Source: Clostridia bacterium (GTDB taxonomy: Bacteria > Bacillota > Clostridia > Peptostreptococcales > JAAYPU01). Taken from it: a DNA stretch of 45,403 bases. The stretch's first letter is position 1. Each line of letters begins with the position of its first letter. Both the position numbers and the translations under genes were made by a program. The notes under the pieces were generated by a model. It made no database searches. It saw nothing but the letters and a program-made list of their open reading frames with translations, and was not told where the DNA came from. Where the stretch lies: the NCBI GenBank assembly GCA_016278615.1, contig JADQBM010000023.1, forward strand, positions 1 through 45,403, given 5' to 3'. This document shows, in pieces, positions 35,245 to 42,373 of this stretch.

Positions 35245-36365
35245 ATGGATTTAATAAATTTCACAATTAGTAGCGAGTAAGTTATCACGGCTAATATAAT
35301 GCTGAAATAGTTAAGCGCTGCCAGATATGAATTCTGAATGTACAAACCTTGTACATATGTTCCCAAAACTTGGGAGCCCACAAGCGCTCAGACCATGCCC
35401 CATTGAGTCGCAGAATAGTTGCTTTTTAGGAACTGGTTCTTAAAATAATATCCCAGTAAAAAAACAGTAGAAGCTACCCAAACAATAGCAATCGCATATG
35501 AAAAATTCATTATAATGGACGAACTTCTACTGAGGTCAATTGATAAAACTGTCTGAAAATATGACGCCAGTCTAAATAAGCTTAACCCAAATAAACAGGT
35601 GATTGGAACAACCAAAAAGAATGCTGGTAAAATCGGAGCATCTGGTAATTTTCTTACTTTTATTTGAGCGATTATCAAATGCACTAATTTAACAGCAAGC
35701 ATAGAAAGTCCAATAAGTATTGTAAGTGCTGTGCCGATTACGGCAAATCCTACAATTTGTGTATTTTCTGAAGTAATTGCGATACCCGATCCTGTTAAAC
35801 TAACCAAACCAAATGCAAATACATCCAGTAACCAGACAAAATTGAATTTGTCAATATCAACTGATTTTGTAAACCAAACTTTAATAACCCTCCATTCAAG
35901 GGCAAATAAAGCACTCCATAATACCACAAAATAAATCAATGAAGGCATCATCAAAGACTGTAACCCCGCAGAAATTTGCGGAACAAAAAAACCAACCGGT
36001 GCCCATAAAACGTTAGCAGACATTGCCAATGAACCTATAATAGGAAAAATAGTCATATTTTTATATGGGTCATTCATTAATTCCGTTGCTAATTTCTTGT
36101 TTGAGAGCCACCCTATCAACCCTTTTAGAAAAATTACGGTTAAAGCAATATGCGCAATTATGGAGATAAACATAATCCCAACCAAAGTGCCATAAAGCAC
36201 CATTTGCGTTGCACTTAGGCTGGCCCAAACTATATCAGAAAATTTAATGAGTCCTTTACCATGGTGTATTGCAAACTGCAAAAAATTAAAAGGCATGAGA
36301 GCGACTCCTCCAGCAGCCAATGCCCCCTGAAAAAAAAGAGGATTAAACTGGTTATTCAACTTCAT
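35226..36365 (-). CDS. Multi-pass membrane selenoprotein (TsoY-like)
   Basis: The open frame from 36365 meets TGA at 35388-35390, but the same frame continues for 53 more residues (ALVGSQVLGTYVQGLYIQNS and a last membrane helix) to TAA. The full product is 379 residues with Sec at 326 in TQWGMV-U-ALVGS. About ten membrane helices are visible, and without the extension the last helix would be lost. The sequence resembles the family I remember as TsoY family (seleno)protein. The ATG follows GGGAGG. It is the last gene after arsR, CGGC, cysteine desulfurase and DsrE-like genes, so membrane transport or redox handling of sulfur/selenium species is likely (inference). Confidence 0.85.
35348..35384 (-). 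promoter_or_regulatory. Candidate bacterial SECIS hairpin
   Basis: On the minus strand, beginning three bases after the TGA, CTTGT...ACAAG forms an outer stem. TCCCAA-GTT-TTGGGA forms an apical stem with a G/U loop. The apical stem starts 12 bases after the UGA, close to the spacing required for bacterial SelB recognition. Confidence 0.7.
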
Positions 36366-36378
36366 ATACAACCCTCCC

Positions 36379-36699
36379 TTAAAATGTTATTGTTTTATCT
36401 GCCCACTCGACCATTTCAATACAATCTATCATTGTATTCATAGGACAAACTTCTGTTCCACCCATAGTTCTTGATTTCAAACAAGTTCCACAAGCAAGGA
36501 TTTCACCATCTATTTCATGGAAGGCTTTAACCTGAGCAGCGACATCAAACTTTTCATGGGTAAGGTTTTCAATCTCTACAGCTTCACCCATAAGAAACAC
36601 TTTGATCTCATGACCAGACTTCTTAGCAGTCACAGCAAATCTCATTGCGTTCCAGGCTTTTTCATATTCCTTTGTTTCAATAATTATTCCAAGTTTCAT
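36379..36699 (-). CDS. DsrE-family sulfur-relay protein
   Basis: A 106-residue DsrE/DsrF-like protein. It starts KLGIIIETKEYEKAWNAMRF and has KVFLMGEAVEIE. A Cys-rich segment ILACGTCLKSRTMGGTEVCP includes the Cys position that carries persulfide in the DsrE family, in a CxxC arrangement. It may accept sulfur from the cysteine desulfurase encoded just upstream and pass it to the membrane selenoprotein encoded just downstream (13 bp). Those transfers are inferred from order only. Confidence 0.82.
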   Translation of the reverse strand: MKLGIIIETKEYEKAWNAMRFAVTAKKSGHEIKVFLMGEAVEIENLTHEKFDVAAQVKAFHEIDGEILACGTCLKSRTMGGTEVCPMNTMIDCIEMVEWADKTITF

Positions 36700-36720
36700 T
36701 TCAATTCCTCCAATCGGTTA

Positions 36721-37839
36721 TTATTTATCAAGTATGATTTTATTTAGATTAATCATTACAGTCTCTATTTCTTCCTTGGTTGTATACCTTCCAAGGCTAA
36801 ACCTCACCCCCCCTCGTCCTACCTCTTCAGTCACTCCCATGGCCTTTAAAACTGGGGATATGGACGTCATTCCAGAATGACATGCAGATCCTGTTGAAGC
36901 GGCTATCCCTTTCAGTTGATTTAACACTTCATGGCCATTAAGCCCAACAAAACTTACATTGAGGGTGTTAGGAAGCCTCTTTTTAAGATGTCCATTTAAT
37001 ACAACCCCATCTCCAAAGTTTTTCTTAAGCCTACTATAAAAATAGTCTGTTATTTCCTTGATTTTTAGGCTTTTGAGAGCCTCTACTGAAATCTCACATG
37101 CCTTACCTAGTCCCACCTCAAGAATTATGTTTTCAGTACCTGCTCGTCTTCCACTTTCATGGCCTGCTCCATGAATCAATGGCTCAATTTGGATTCCATC
37201 TCGTATATATAATGCGCCAATTCCTTTTGGTGCATATAATTTATGTCCAGCCACTGTAAGAAAATCCACGTCAAGTTTTTTCACATCTATGGGAACTTTG
37301 CCTATGGACTGTGATGCATCGGTATGAAATAAAATAGGATGCTTATGACATACTTTTGAGATTGCTTCAATGGGCTGGATTGTACCCGTTTCATTGTTTG
37401 AATGCATAATTGTCACCAGGATCGTCTGATCAGTAATTAATCTTTCGATATCCGAGGGACTCACCATTCCATATTGGTCAACTGGAACATAGCTTATTTC
37501 ATATCCAAGTCTCTCCAAATATTTACATGGATTGATAATTGCAGGATGTTCTATTTGTGAGGTAATGATATGATTACCCTTATTTTTGTGTGTATGCGCC
37601 ACGCCTTTAAGAACAGTGTTGTTGGATTCACTTCCGCCACTTGTAAATACTATTTCATCTGATACACAATTTAGTAATTGTGCTACCTGGCTTCTTGCAT
37701 GTTCTATAGCACTCTTTGCTGTAGCCCCTAAAACGTGACTACTGGATGGATTCCCAAAGTAACTATAAAGATAGGGAAGCATTGTATCTGCAACTTCTTT
37801 GTCTATAGGAGTTGTTGCATTATAGTCAAGATAAATCAT
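36721..37839 (-). CDS. Cysteine desulfurase, NifS/IscS class
   Basis: The 372-residue PLP enzyme removes sulfur (or selenium) from cysteine (or selenocysteine) and holds it as a persulfide. The N-terminal motif MIYLDYNATTPID, the PLP-contacting HTDASQS, the lysine in TVAGHKLYAPKG and the active-site loop SACHSG with the catalytic Cys are all present. I chose ATG 37839, which follows CAGGAGTG; an upstream in-frame start would overlap the CGGC gene. No IscU-like scaffold gene is present. Its place between CGGC and DsrE genes suggests a dedicated sulfur or selenium supply rather than general Fe-S assembly. Confidence 0.92.
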   Translation of the reverse strand: MIYLDYNATTPIDKEVADTMLPYLYSYFGNPSSSHVLGATAKSAIEHARSQVAQLLNCVSDEIVFTSGGSESNNTVLKGVAHTHKNKGNHIITSQIEHPAIINPCKYLERLGYEISYVPVDQYGMVSPSDIERLITDQTILVTIMHSNNETGTIQPIEAISKVCHKHPILFHTDASQSIGKVPIDVKKLDVDFLTVAGHKLYAPKGIGALYIRDGIQIEPLIHGAGHESGRRAGTENIILEVGLGKACEISVEALKSLKIKEITDYFYSRLKKNFGDGVVLNGHLKKRLPNTLNVSFVGLNGHEVLNQLKGIAASTGSACHSGMTSISPVLKAMGVTEEVGRGGVRFSLGRYTTKEEIETVMINLNKIILDK

Positions 37840-37864
37840 ATACTTCACTCCTGTTTGCAATATT

Positions 37865-38197
37865 TTAGTGTGTGTAATCAATTATATTAATTGATTTTCC
37901 AATTTTCTTTTCTATGGCCGATTTCATTTGTTCTGCATGAGGGCAAGCAAATCCAATAGGATTCCCTCTTGTGATACATGAAGCAAGGACAATGGTGTCC
38001 GCTCCACGCTTAACCATCTCAACTGCCCTTGTTACAGCTTTTTTACCGGGACATCCCCCGCAGGTGTTTACTCCCACTACCTCAATATCTTCTTCAATTC
38101 CTTCAAATGCCAATTTTTTTGTGTTCATAACCTTAAAACAAGTTGTTGCAGGACACATATCCTCTGTCTGCATACATCTGATTAATCCAACTTTCAT
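37865..38197 (-). CDS. CGGC-domain protein
   Basis: The 110-residue protein carries the CGGC domain: MKVGLIRCMQTEDMCPATTC and the eponymous NTCGGCPGKKAV, plus LASCITRGNPIGFACPHAE. It has seven or eight cysteines, consistent with metal or sulfur binding. The family has no established function, though some members are selenoproteins. It is the second gene of this operon, between arsR and the cysteine desulfurase. GAGGG precedes the ATG. Confidence 0.88.
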   Translation of the reverse strand: MKVGLIRCMQTEDMCPATTCFKVMNTKKLAFEGIEEDIEVVGVNTCGGCPGKKAVTRAVEMVKRGADTIVLASCITRGNPIGFACPHAEQMKSAIEKKIGKSINIIDYTH

Positions 38198-38220
38198 AAA
38201 AATACCCTCATTTCTCTAAT

Positions 38221-38547
38221 CTATTTTATTGATCTTACCATATCAAATTTCTTCTCCATTTGTTCTACCATGGCCTCTCTCATAATAATGCATGCTTGAA
38301 GGGTTTTGGGATTTGCAATTCTATAGTACATTTTAGTACCCTCACGCCTTACTTCAACCACACCTTTTTCACGCATCACTGCTAAATGCTGAGATACATT
38401 GGGAACTTTGACTTCCATTGCTGATGCAATTTCATCCACGCAAATTTCTTTTTCCCCCAATAAAAACAAAATTTCTATTCTTTTGGCGTTAGCCATAAAT
38501 TTACAAAATTCCGCATGGAGTTCATATAATTCTTTCTGATTTTTCAT
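38221..38547 (-). CDS. ArsR-family transcriptional regulator
   Basis: The 108-residue winged-helix repressor has the recognition helix region VKVPNVSQHLAVMREKGVVE and a beta-hairpin RREGTKMYYRIA. It lacks the ELCVC metal motif of ArsR/CadC. Instead there are single cysteines in EICVDEI (~36) and LQACIIM (~86), reminiscent of the two-cysteine persulfide sensors BigR/SqrR. It is the first gene of the operon with CGGC, desulfurase, DsrE and the membrane selenoprotein and presumably controls it. A palindrome lies ~46 bp upstream of its start. Confidence 0.88.
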   Translation of the reverse strand: MKNQKELYELHAEFCKFMANAKRIEILFLLGEKEICVDEIASAMEVKVPNVSQHLAVMREKGVVEVRREGTKMYYRIANPKTLQACIIMREAMVEQMEKKFDMVRSIK

Positions 38548-38592
38548 TGGTAGTTGCTCCTTATTCTATTTTCGAAAGTATGCAATTAACAA

Positions 38593-38613
38593 AATAGTAC
38601 CATACATACTATT
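38593..38613. promoter_or_regulatory. Candidate ArsR operator
   Basis: AATAGTA and TACTATT flank seven bases as a perfect inverted repeat just upstream of the arsR start. The size fits ArsR-family operators (12-2-12-type sites vary). Nothing else is evident between here and the Feo genes. Confidence 0.5.
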
Positions 38614-38692
38614 CTTCGTCAAGAAAAATGCACGGGGTCAGACTTGAAAAATAAGCATCCCTGATAATTTCTACCCCTTTTTCATTAAATTT

Positions 38693-38845
38693 TTACCTTG
38701 AATCATTACAACTGCAATTACTGTCACCAGTTTGACTGTAAGGACACCCAACACATTTGACACCTTTTCGCTTTTCAATAACAATTTTAGCAATTGCAGC
38801 AACTACGATTGTTAGAATAATAACCATTACAATTATATTAGCCAT
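38693..38845 (-). CDS. FeoB-associated Cys-rich membrane peptide
   Basis: A 50-residue peptide starting at ATG 38845 after GGAGGAAATT. One hydrophobic helix (NIIVMVIILTIVVAAIAKIV) is followed by basic residues and a short Cys cluster, CVGCP then CSC. This is the small FeoB-associated membrane protein that follows feoB in many Firmicutes; it may help assemble the transporter (FeoC-like role, unproven). It starts 9 bp after the feoB stop, so it belongs to the same operon. Confidence 0.85.
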   Translation of the reverse strand: MANIIVMVIILTIVVAAIAKIVIEKRKGVKCVGCPYSQTGDSNCSCNDSR

Positions 38846-38854
38846 AATTTCCTC

Positions 38855-40855
38855 CTAAATACTTAATGCTAGTTTTTCTGTTGCTCTTTTGTCGCCTCTT
38901 CTCATAAGATAAGCCACATAAACCACTATCACAGCTACAACAATGAAACCTGGAAGGAAGCCACTACCAAAAGCCCCTGTCGTCAGTAAAGTTCCAATTT
39001 GATAAGTAATAAATGAAGCTACATATCCCGTGGCAAATTGAAATGCAATGCCACTCCATAACCACTTTTTATTCTCCATCTCAGAGTTCATGGCACCAAT
39101 AGCAGCAAAACACGGTGGTGTAAACAAGTTAAACATTAGATATGCTAATGCGGCTACAGAACTTAAGCCCATTACACTTGCAACATCTGATGCACCTTCA
39201 ACGAGAGCAAGTTCTTCCGTATTAATAAAATTTGTAATTGAATATACAACTGCTAGTGTCCCCACTACGTTTTCTTTTGCAATGAAGCCAGTAATTGCTG
39301 CTGCAGCCAATTGCCATACACCAAATCCTAAAGGTATTAACAAGATAGCAAATGGTGATGCGATACTAGCTAGAATACTCGCATCTGCTGCCCCTTCAGT
39401 AACCACTTGGAACTGCCAGTTAAATGTTTGCATGAGCTGTACTACTGCATTGCAAAGAAGGATAATTGTGCCTGCTTTGATAATAAATGCTTTGGCTCTA
39501 GAAAACATAGAGATCGTAGCTCTCTTAATACTGGGAAATCTATACTCAGGTAGTTCCATAATGAAAAAAGATTTTGCATTCTTCTCACCAGTAATTCTTA
39601 CCACAATTAAAGCTCCTAAAATAATAAAAGCAATACCTACGAAATACATTGTTGTTCCCACCCAAGCCGCATCATTAAAGAACACACCTGCAAACAAGGC
39701 AATTACAGGTAATTTTGCACCGCATGGGATGAAAGGTGTCAACATGGCAGTAGTTCTTCTTTGTCTTTCATTTTTGATAGTCCTAGTCGCCATAATCCCC
39801 GGAATAGCACAACCAGTACCAATAATTATTGGAATGATTGACTTGCCTGATAATCCAACTCGCTTAAAAAATCTATCCATGACAGCAGCAACACGTGCCA
39901 TATAACCACAATCTTCAAGCAATGCCAGCAAGAAGAATAATACCATGATAAGTGGCAAGAAACCTATAACAGCCCCAACTCCACCTATAATCCCATCTAA
40001 AAGAATGCTACTTAGTACAGGTGATACGCCTTCTCCTAGCAATCCCTCCGCCCAGCCATAGAACCCATCTATCCACCCAACAAGTGTATCAGCTAGAAGC
40101 GGTCCTAAATGAGTCTGGGAAATAGAAAATACAGCCCACATCACTACTGCAAAGATTGGAATTCCAAACCATTTATGTGCTAAAACTCTATCAATTGCAT
40201 CTTGCTTTGTTTGACGATTGCTACTTACTTTTCTATTTTCAACTTCTGAAACAATACTTTTTACAAATTCAAATCGTTTTCTGTCAGAAGCTTCAATTGC
40301 GCTTTTGTCAGCCATATCAACTGCTGAACTATCAAATGGTGCTTTTTGTCTCTTTCCTTTTATTTCTATTGCAGTAGAAATAAGTTCTTCTAAACCATTG
40401 TGGTTTCCATCAGTCGATATTGTTTCAACAACAGAGCAACCGAGTCTTTGGGATAATGCCTCTACATTTATTGCTATCCCTTTTTTCTTATTTAAGTCAC
40501 TCTTATTTAGGGCAACGACAACCGGTATCCCTAGTTCAAGAAGCTGAGTTGCAAAAAATAAACTTCTGCTTAAATTTGTCGCATCAACGATGTTAATAAT
40601 AATATCTGGATTTTCGTTTTTAACGAAGTCACTGGTGACATTTTCCTCCGAAGTAAAAGGTGACATTGAATATGCTCCGGGGAGGTCTACTGCTGTAATT
40701 GAAGTATTTCCCTTATTAAGACTTTTCTTAACCTTCCCTTCCTTCTTTTCAATGGTTACACCTGCCCAATTACCAACACGTTCAATTTTACCTGTTATTG
40801 CATTGAATAGTGTAGTTTTACCACTATTTGGATTTCCTGTAAGTGCTACTTTCAT
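38855..40855 (-). CDS. feoB: Ferrous iron transporter FeoB
   Basis: A 666-residue inner-membrane Fe(II) importer. The N-terminal G domain has G1 GNPNSGKTTLFNAITG, G3 DLPGAYSMSP and G4 NKSD. The membrane part has the two Gate motifs, with cysteines in FIIPIIIGTGCAIPGIM and TPFIPCGAKLPVI. I chose ATG 40855 after GGAGGG; a start four codons earlier has no ribosome site. It is preceded by feoA and the DtxR-type regulator. Two palindromes in the feoA-feoB gap suggest iron control of feoB as well as of the operon. Confidence 0.96.
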   Translation of the reverse strand: MKVALTGNPNSGKTTLFNAITGKIERVGNWAGVTIEKKEGKVKKSLNKGNTSITAVDLPGAYSMSPFTSEENVTSDFVKNENPDIIINIVDATNLSRSLFFATQLLELGIPVVVALNKSDLNKKKGIAINVEALSQRLGCSVVETISTDGNHNGLEELISTAIEIKGKRQKAPFDSSAVDMADKSAIEASDRKRFEFVKSIVSEVENRKVSSNRQTKQDAIDRVLAHKWFGIPIFAVVMWAVFSISQTHLGPLLADTLVGWIDGFYGWAEGLLGEGVSPVLSSILLDGIIGGVGAVIGFLPLIMVLFFLLALLEDCGYMARVAAVMDRFFKRVGLSGKSIIPIIIGTGCAIPGIMATRTIKNERQRRTTAMLTPFIPCGAKLPVIALFAGVFFNDAAWVGTTMYFVGIAFIILGALIVVRITGEKNAKSFFIMELPEYRFPSIKRATISMFSRAKAFIIKAGTIILLCNAVVQLMQTFNWQFQVVTEGAADASILASIASPFAILLIPLGFGVWQLAAAAITGFIAKENVVGTLAVVYSITNFINTEELALVEGASDVASVMGLSSVAALAYLMFNLFTPPCFAAIGAMNSEMENKKWLWSGIAFQFATGYVASFITYQIGTLLTTGAFGSGFLPGFIVVAVIVVYVAYLMRRGDKRATEKLALSI

Positions 40856-40884
40856 AAGACCCTCCATGTTTATTATAATTTATT

Positions 40885-40968
40885 GTTAGCCTCGACTAAC
40901 TTGTTATGTATCGTAACTTCATTAAAAATTATAAAGTTATAATATTAAGTTAGCCTTAGTTAACTTAA
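40885..40968. promoter_or_regulatory. Two DtxR-type boxes upstream of feoB
   Basis: Site 1 (40885-40900) is GTTAG-CCTCGA-CTAAC. Site 2 (40945-40968) is TTAAGTTA and TAACTTAA with a central GCCTTAGT. Both resemble DtxR/MntR-family operators and lie between feoA and feoB, with a likely promoter near 40930. Confidence 0.6.
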
Positions 40969-40983
40969 ATGTTAAAAAAATAG

Positions 40984-41268
40984 TTATACAATTATCGCTT
41001 CAGCCAAATCCTTATCAATACTGTATCTTGCATCCTTTACAGAAACAACATAGTTTTCACTAAGTACTGACAGTACTGTCACTGTTTCACCCTCGTAGCA
41101 TCCTAATGTAAATAAAAAGTTCTTGAGTTCTTCATCATTGGTCTTAACATCTTTAATAATATACGCTCTGTTAATCTTTGCCTCTGCCAAATTTGTCACT
41201 TCTTTATCGTATCTTTCCATTATTTTATTGACCCCTAATATTATTCTACTACTAATCGTACTATCCAT
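40984..41268 (-). CDS. feoA: FeoA-domain protein
   Basis: The 94-residue protein has an SH3-like FeoA domain in its second half (NLAEAKINRAYIIKDVKTND, then FLFTLGCYEGETVTVLSVL and ARYSIDKDLAEAIIV). Start ATG 41268 follows GGGAGG. FeoA stimulates FeoB-mediated ferrous iron uptake. The N-terminal extension of ~25 residues is longer than in the smallest FeoA proteins. The gene lies between the regulator (25 bp upstream) and feoB. Confidence 0.9.
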   Translation of the reverse strand: MDSTISSRIILGVNKIMERYDKEVTNLAEAKINRAYIIKDVKTNDEELKNFLFTLGCYEGETVTVLSVLSENYVVSVKDARYSIDKDLAEAIIV

Positions 41269-41293
41269 ATCGAAACCTCCCAAGTGTAATCTT

Positions 41294-41674
41294 CTACATA
41301 TCAATATTGTTCTTCTTTAAATAGCTTTTAATGGCTTCTAACATCTCGTCACTCAGTACATGCTCTATTTTACATGCATTGGTACTAGCTTCCTCAGCCG
41401 ACAACTTAAGAGAATGCTCTAAAAAAAGTTCTATCAATTGATGGCTACTATATATTTTCCCGGAAAGCTCTCTACCTTTTTCTGTTAGTGTAATCGTGCC
41501 ATACTTTTGTTTATTCACAAACCCTTGAGCTGAAAGATATTTTATCGCCTTAGTCACACTGGGTTTTGACACGCCTAGACGTTCTGCTATATCAACCCCA
41601 TGGGCATGACCATGATTACTTTCTAATATATACACTGTTTCTAAATACATTTCCATTGATTCATTATTACTCAC
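41294..41674 (-). CDS. DtxR/MntR-family metal-dependent repressor
   Basis: The 126-residue regulator has an N-terminal winged helix with recognition segment VDIAERLGVSKPSVTKAIKY and a dimerisation domain with metal ligands, for example ELFLEHSLKLSAEEASTNAC and IEHVLSDEMLEAI. It lacks a C-terminal SH3 domain, as in MntR. The start is GTG after GGGGTGG. Iron or manganese is the likely effector, and the Feo genes downstream are the likely target. A palindrome lies just upstream of its start. Confidence 0.9.
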   Translation of the reverse strand: MSNNESMEMYLETVYILESNHGHAHGVDIAERLGVSKPSVTKAIKYLSAQGFVNKQKYGTITLTEKGRELSGKIYSSHQLIELFLEHSLKLSAEEASTNACKIEHVLSDEMLEAIKSYLKKNNIDM

Positions 41675-41715
41675 TTTACCACCCCATTACTTATAGGTAA
41701 TAGTGCCTTCCAAAA

Positions 41716-41731
41716 GTTAACTTCGGTTAAC
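41716..41731. promoter_or_regulatory. DtxR-type box upstream of the regulator
   Basis: GTTAAC-TTCG-GTTAAC is a perfect symmetric site 41 bp upstream of the regulator start. It resembles the two boxes before feoB and suggests autoregulation. Confidence 0.6.
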
Positions 41732-41796
41732 AATATTTATTTTATACCTATTTATTTGCCTTGTCAAGAAAGAAATCTGGTTTTCTACCCATAGAA

Positions 41797-41853
41797 ATAC
41801 CTCCAAGTGATAATCTAATTTTAATTAATTAGACTTGTCTACTTTGGAGGTAT
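41797..41853. repeat. Inverted repeat, possible insertion-sequence end relic
   Basis: ATACCTCCAAGT and ACTTTGGAGGTAT are outer arms. TCTAATT and AATTAGA are inner arms. It encodes no protein. TGTCTACTTTGGAGGT looks like a terminal repeat of an IS3-type element, but no transposase is present, so this is only a suggestion. Confidence 0.4.
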
Positions 41854-41887
41854 CATATCATTCCGGCACTTTTATTTTTGGTGGAAT

Positions 41888-42306
41888 TTATCTCACAATA
41901 TATACTTTTCTACTCTTGGGGAACCATTGAACTATGGAATCCAACCTCTCAGCTACATATCTTAATGGTATTAGCGTTCTGCTATGAACGATGATGGCAG
42001 TTGAATCAAAACCTGGAAGAGGTTCATTTATAATTATCTCCAGGTTTTTATTATCAAGATTTATGATTACTTTTTTTCTTCATTTAACCATTGAACCTCA
42101 GCCCCCATATTCTCAGCTATGAATCGTACAGGCACCATTGTTCTATTGTTTATAATCAACGGGGCCACATCGTTTATTACTACTGTATCATTAACTTCTG
42201 TTTCCAGCTGATCCATTGTCAGACTGATTCTCGTTAAATGATTAGCTTTAGCTATACTATATAAATTAAAACTACTGGTATAGAAAGACATAAAGCCAAA
42301 AAACAC
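41888..42306 (-). pseudogene. Copper-amine-oxidase N-domain protein, frameshifted
   Basis: The first frame (42306-42067) has IINNRTMVPVRFIAENMGAE, the usual copper-amine-oxidase N-terminal (stalk) domain, and stops after NEEKK. One A added to the A run near 42075 joins it to VIINLDNKNLEIIINEPLPG and then a second half-domain, TLIPLRYVAERLDSIVQWFP, ending at TAA 41888. Such domains sit on extracellular wall proteins. No convincing signal peptide is visible and the start is unclear, so this may also be a piece once attached to the neighbouring surface protein. Confidence 0.72.
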
Positions 42307-42337
42307 CTCCTGCTTTTAATATTCAGGAGGTGATGTT
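42299..42337 (-). terminator. Terminator of the large SLH protein gene
   Basis: On the minus strand CACCTCCTG and CAGGAGGTG form a 9-bp stem, followed by TTTTTTGG. It lies ~40 bp after the SLH protein stop. Confidence 0.75.
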
Positions 42338-42373
42338 TTGAACACGATTTTAGCTTTTTAGCACCTTTCTTTT

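Noticed and set aside
36379-38197. Additional selenocysteine codons in the DsrE-like and CGGC genes
   Set aside because: Both frames end with normal stops after complete domains and no conserved sequence continues beyond them.
39048-39905. Long plus-strand open frame opposite feoB
   Set aside because: It is entirely antisense to a clear FeoB coding region and shows no protein-family features; it reflects the codon bias of the true gene.
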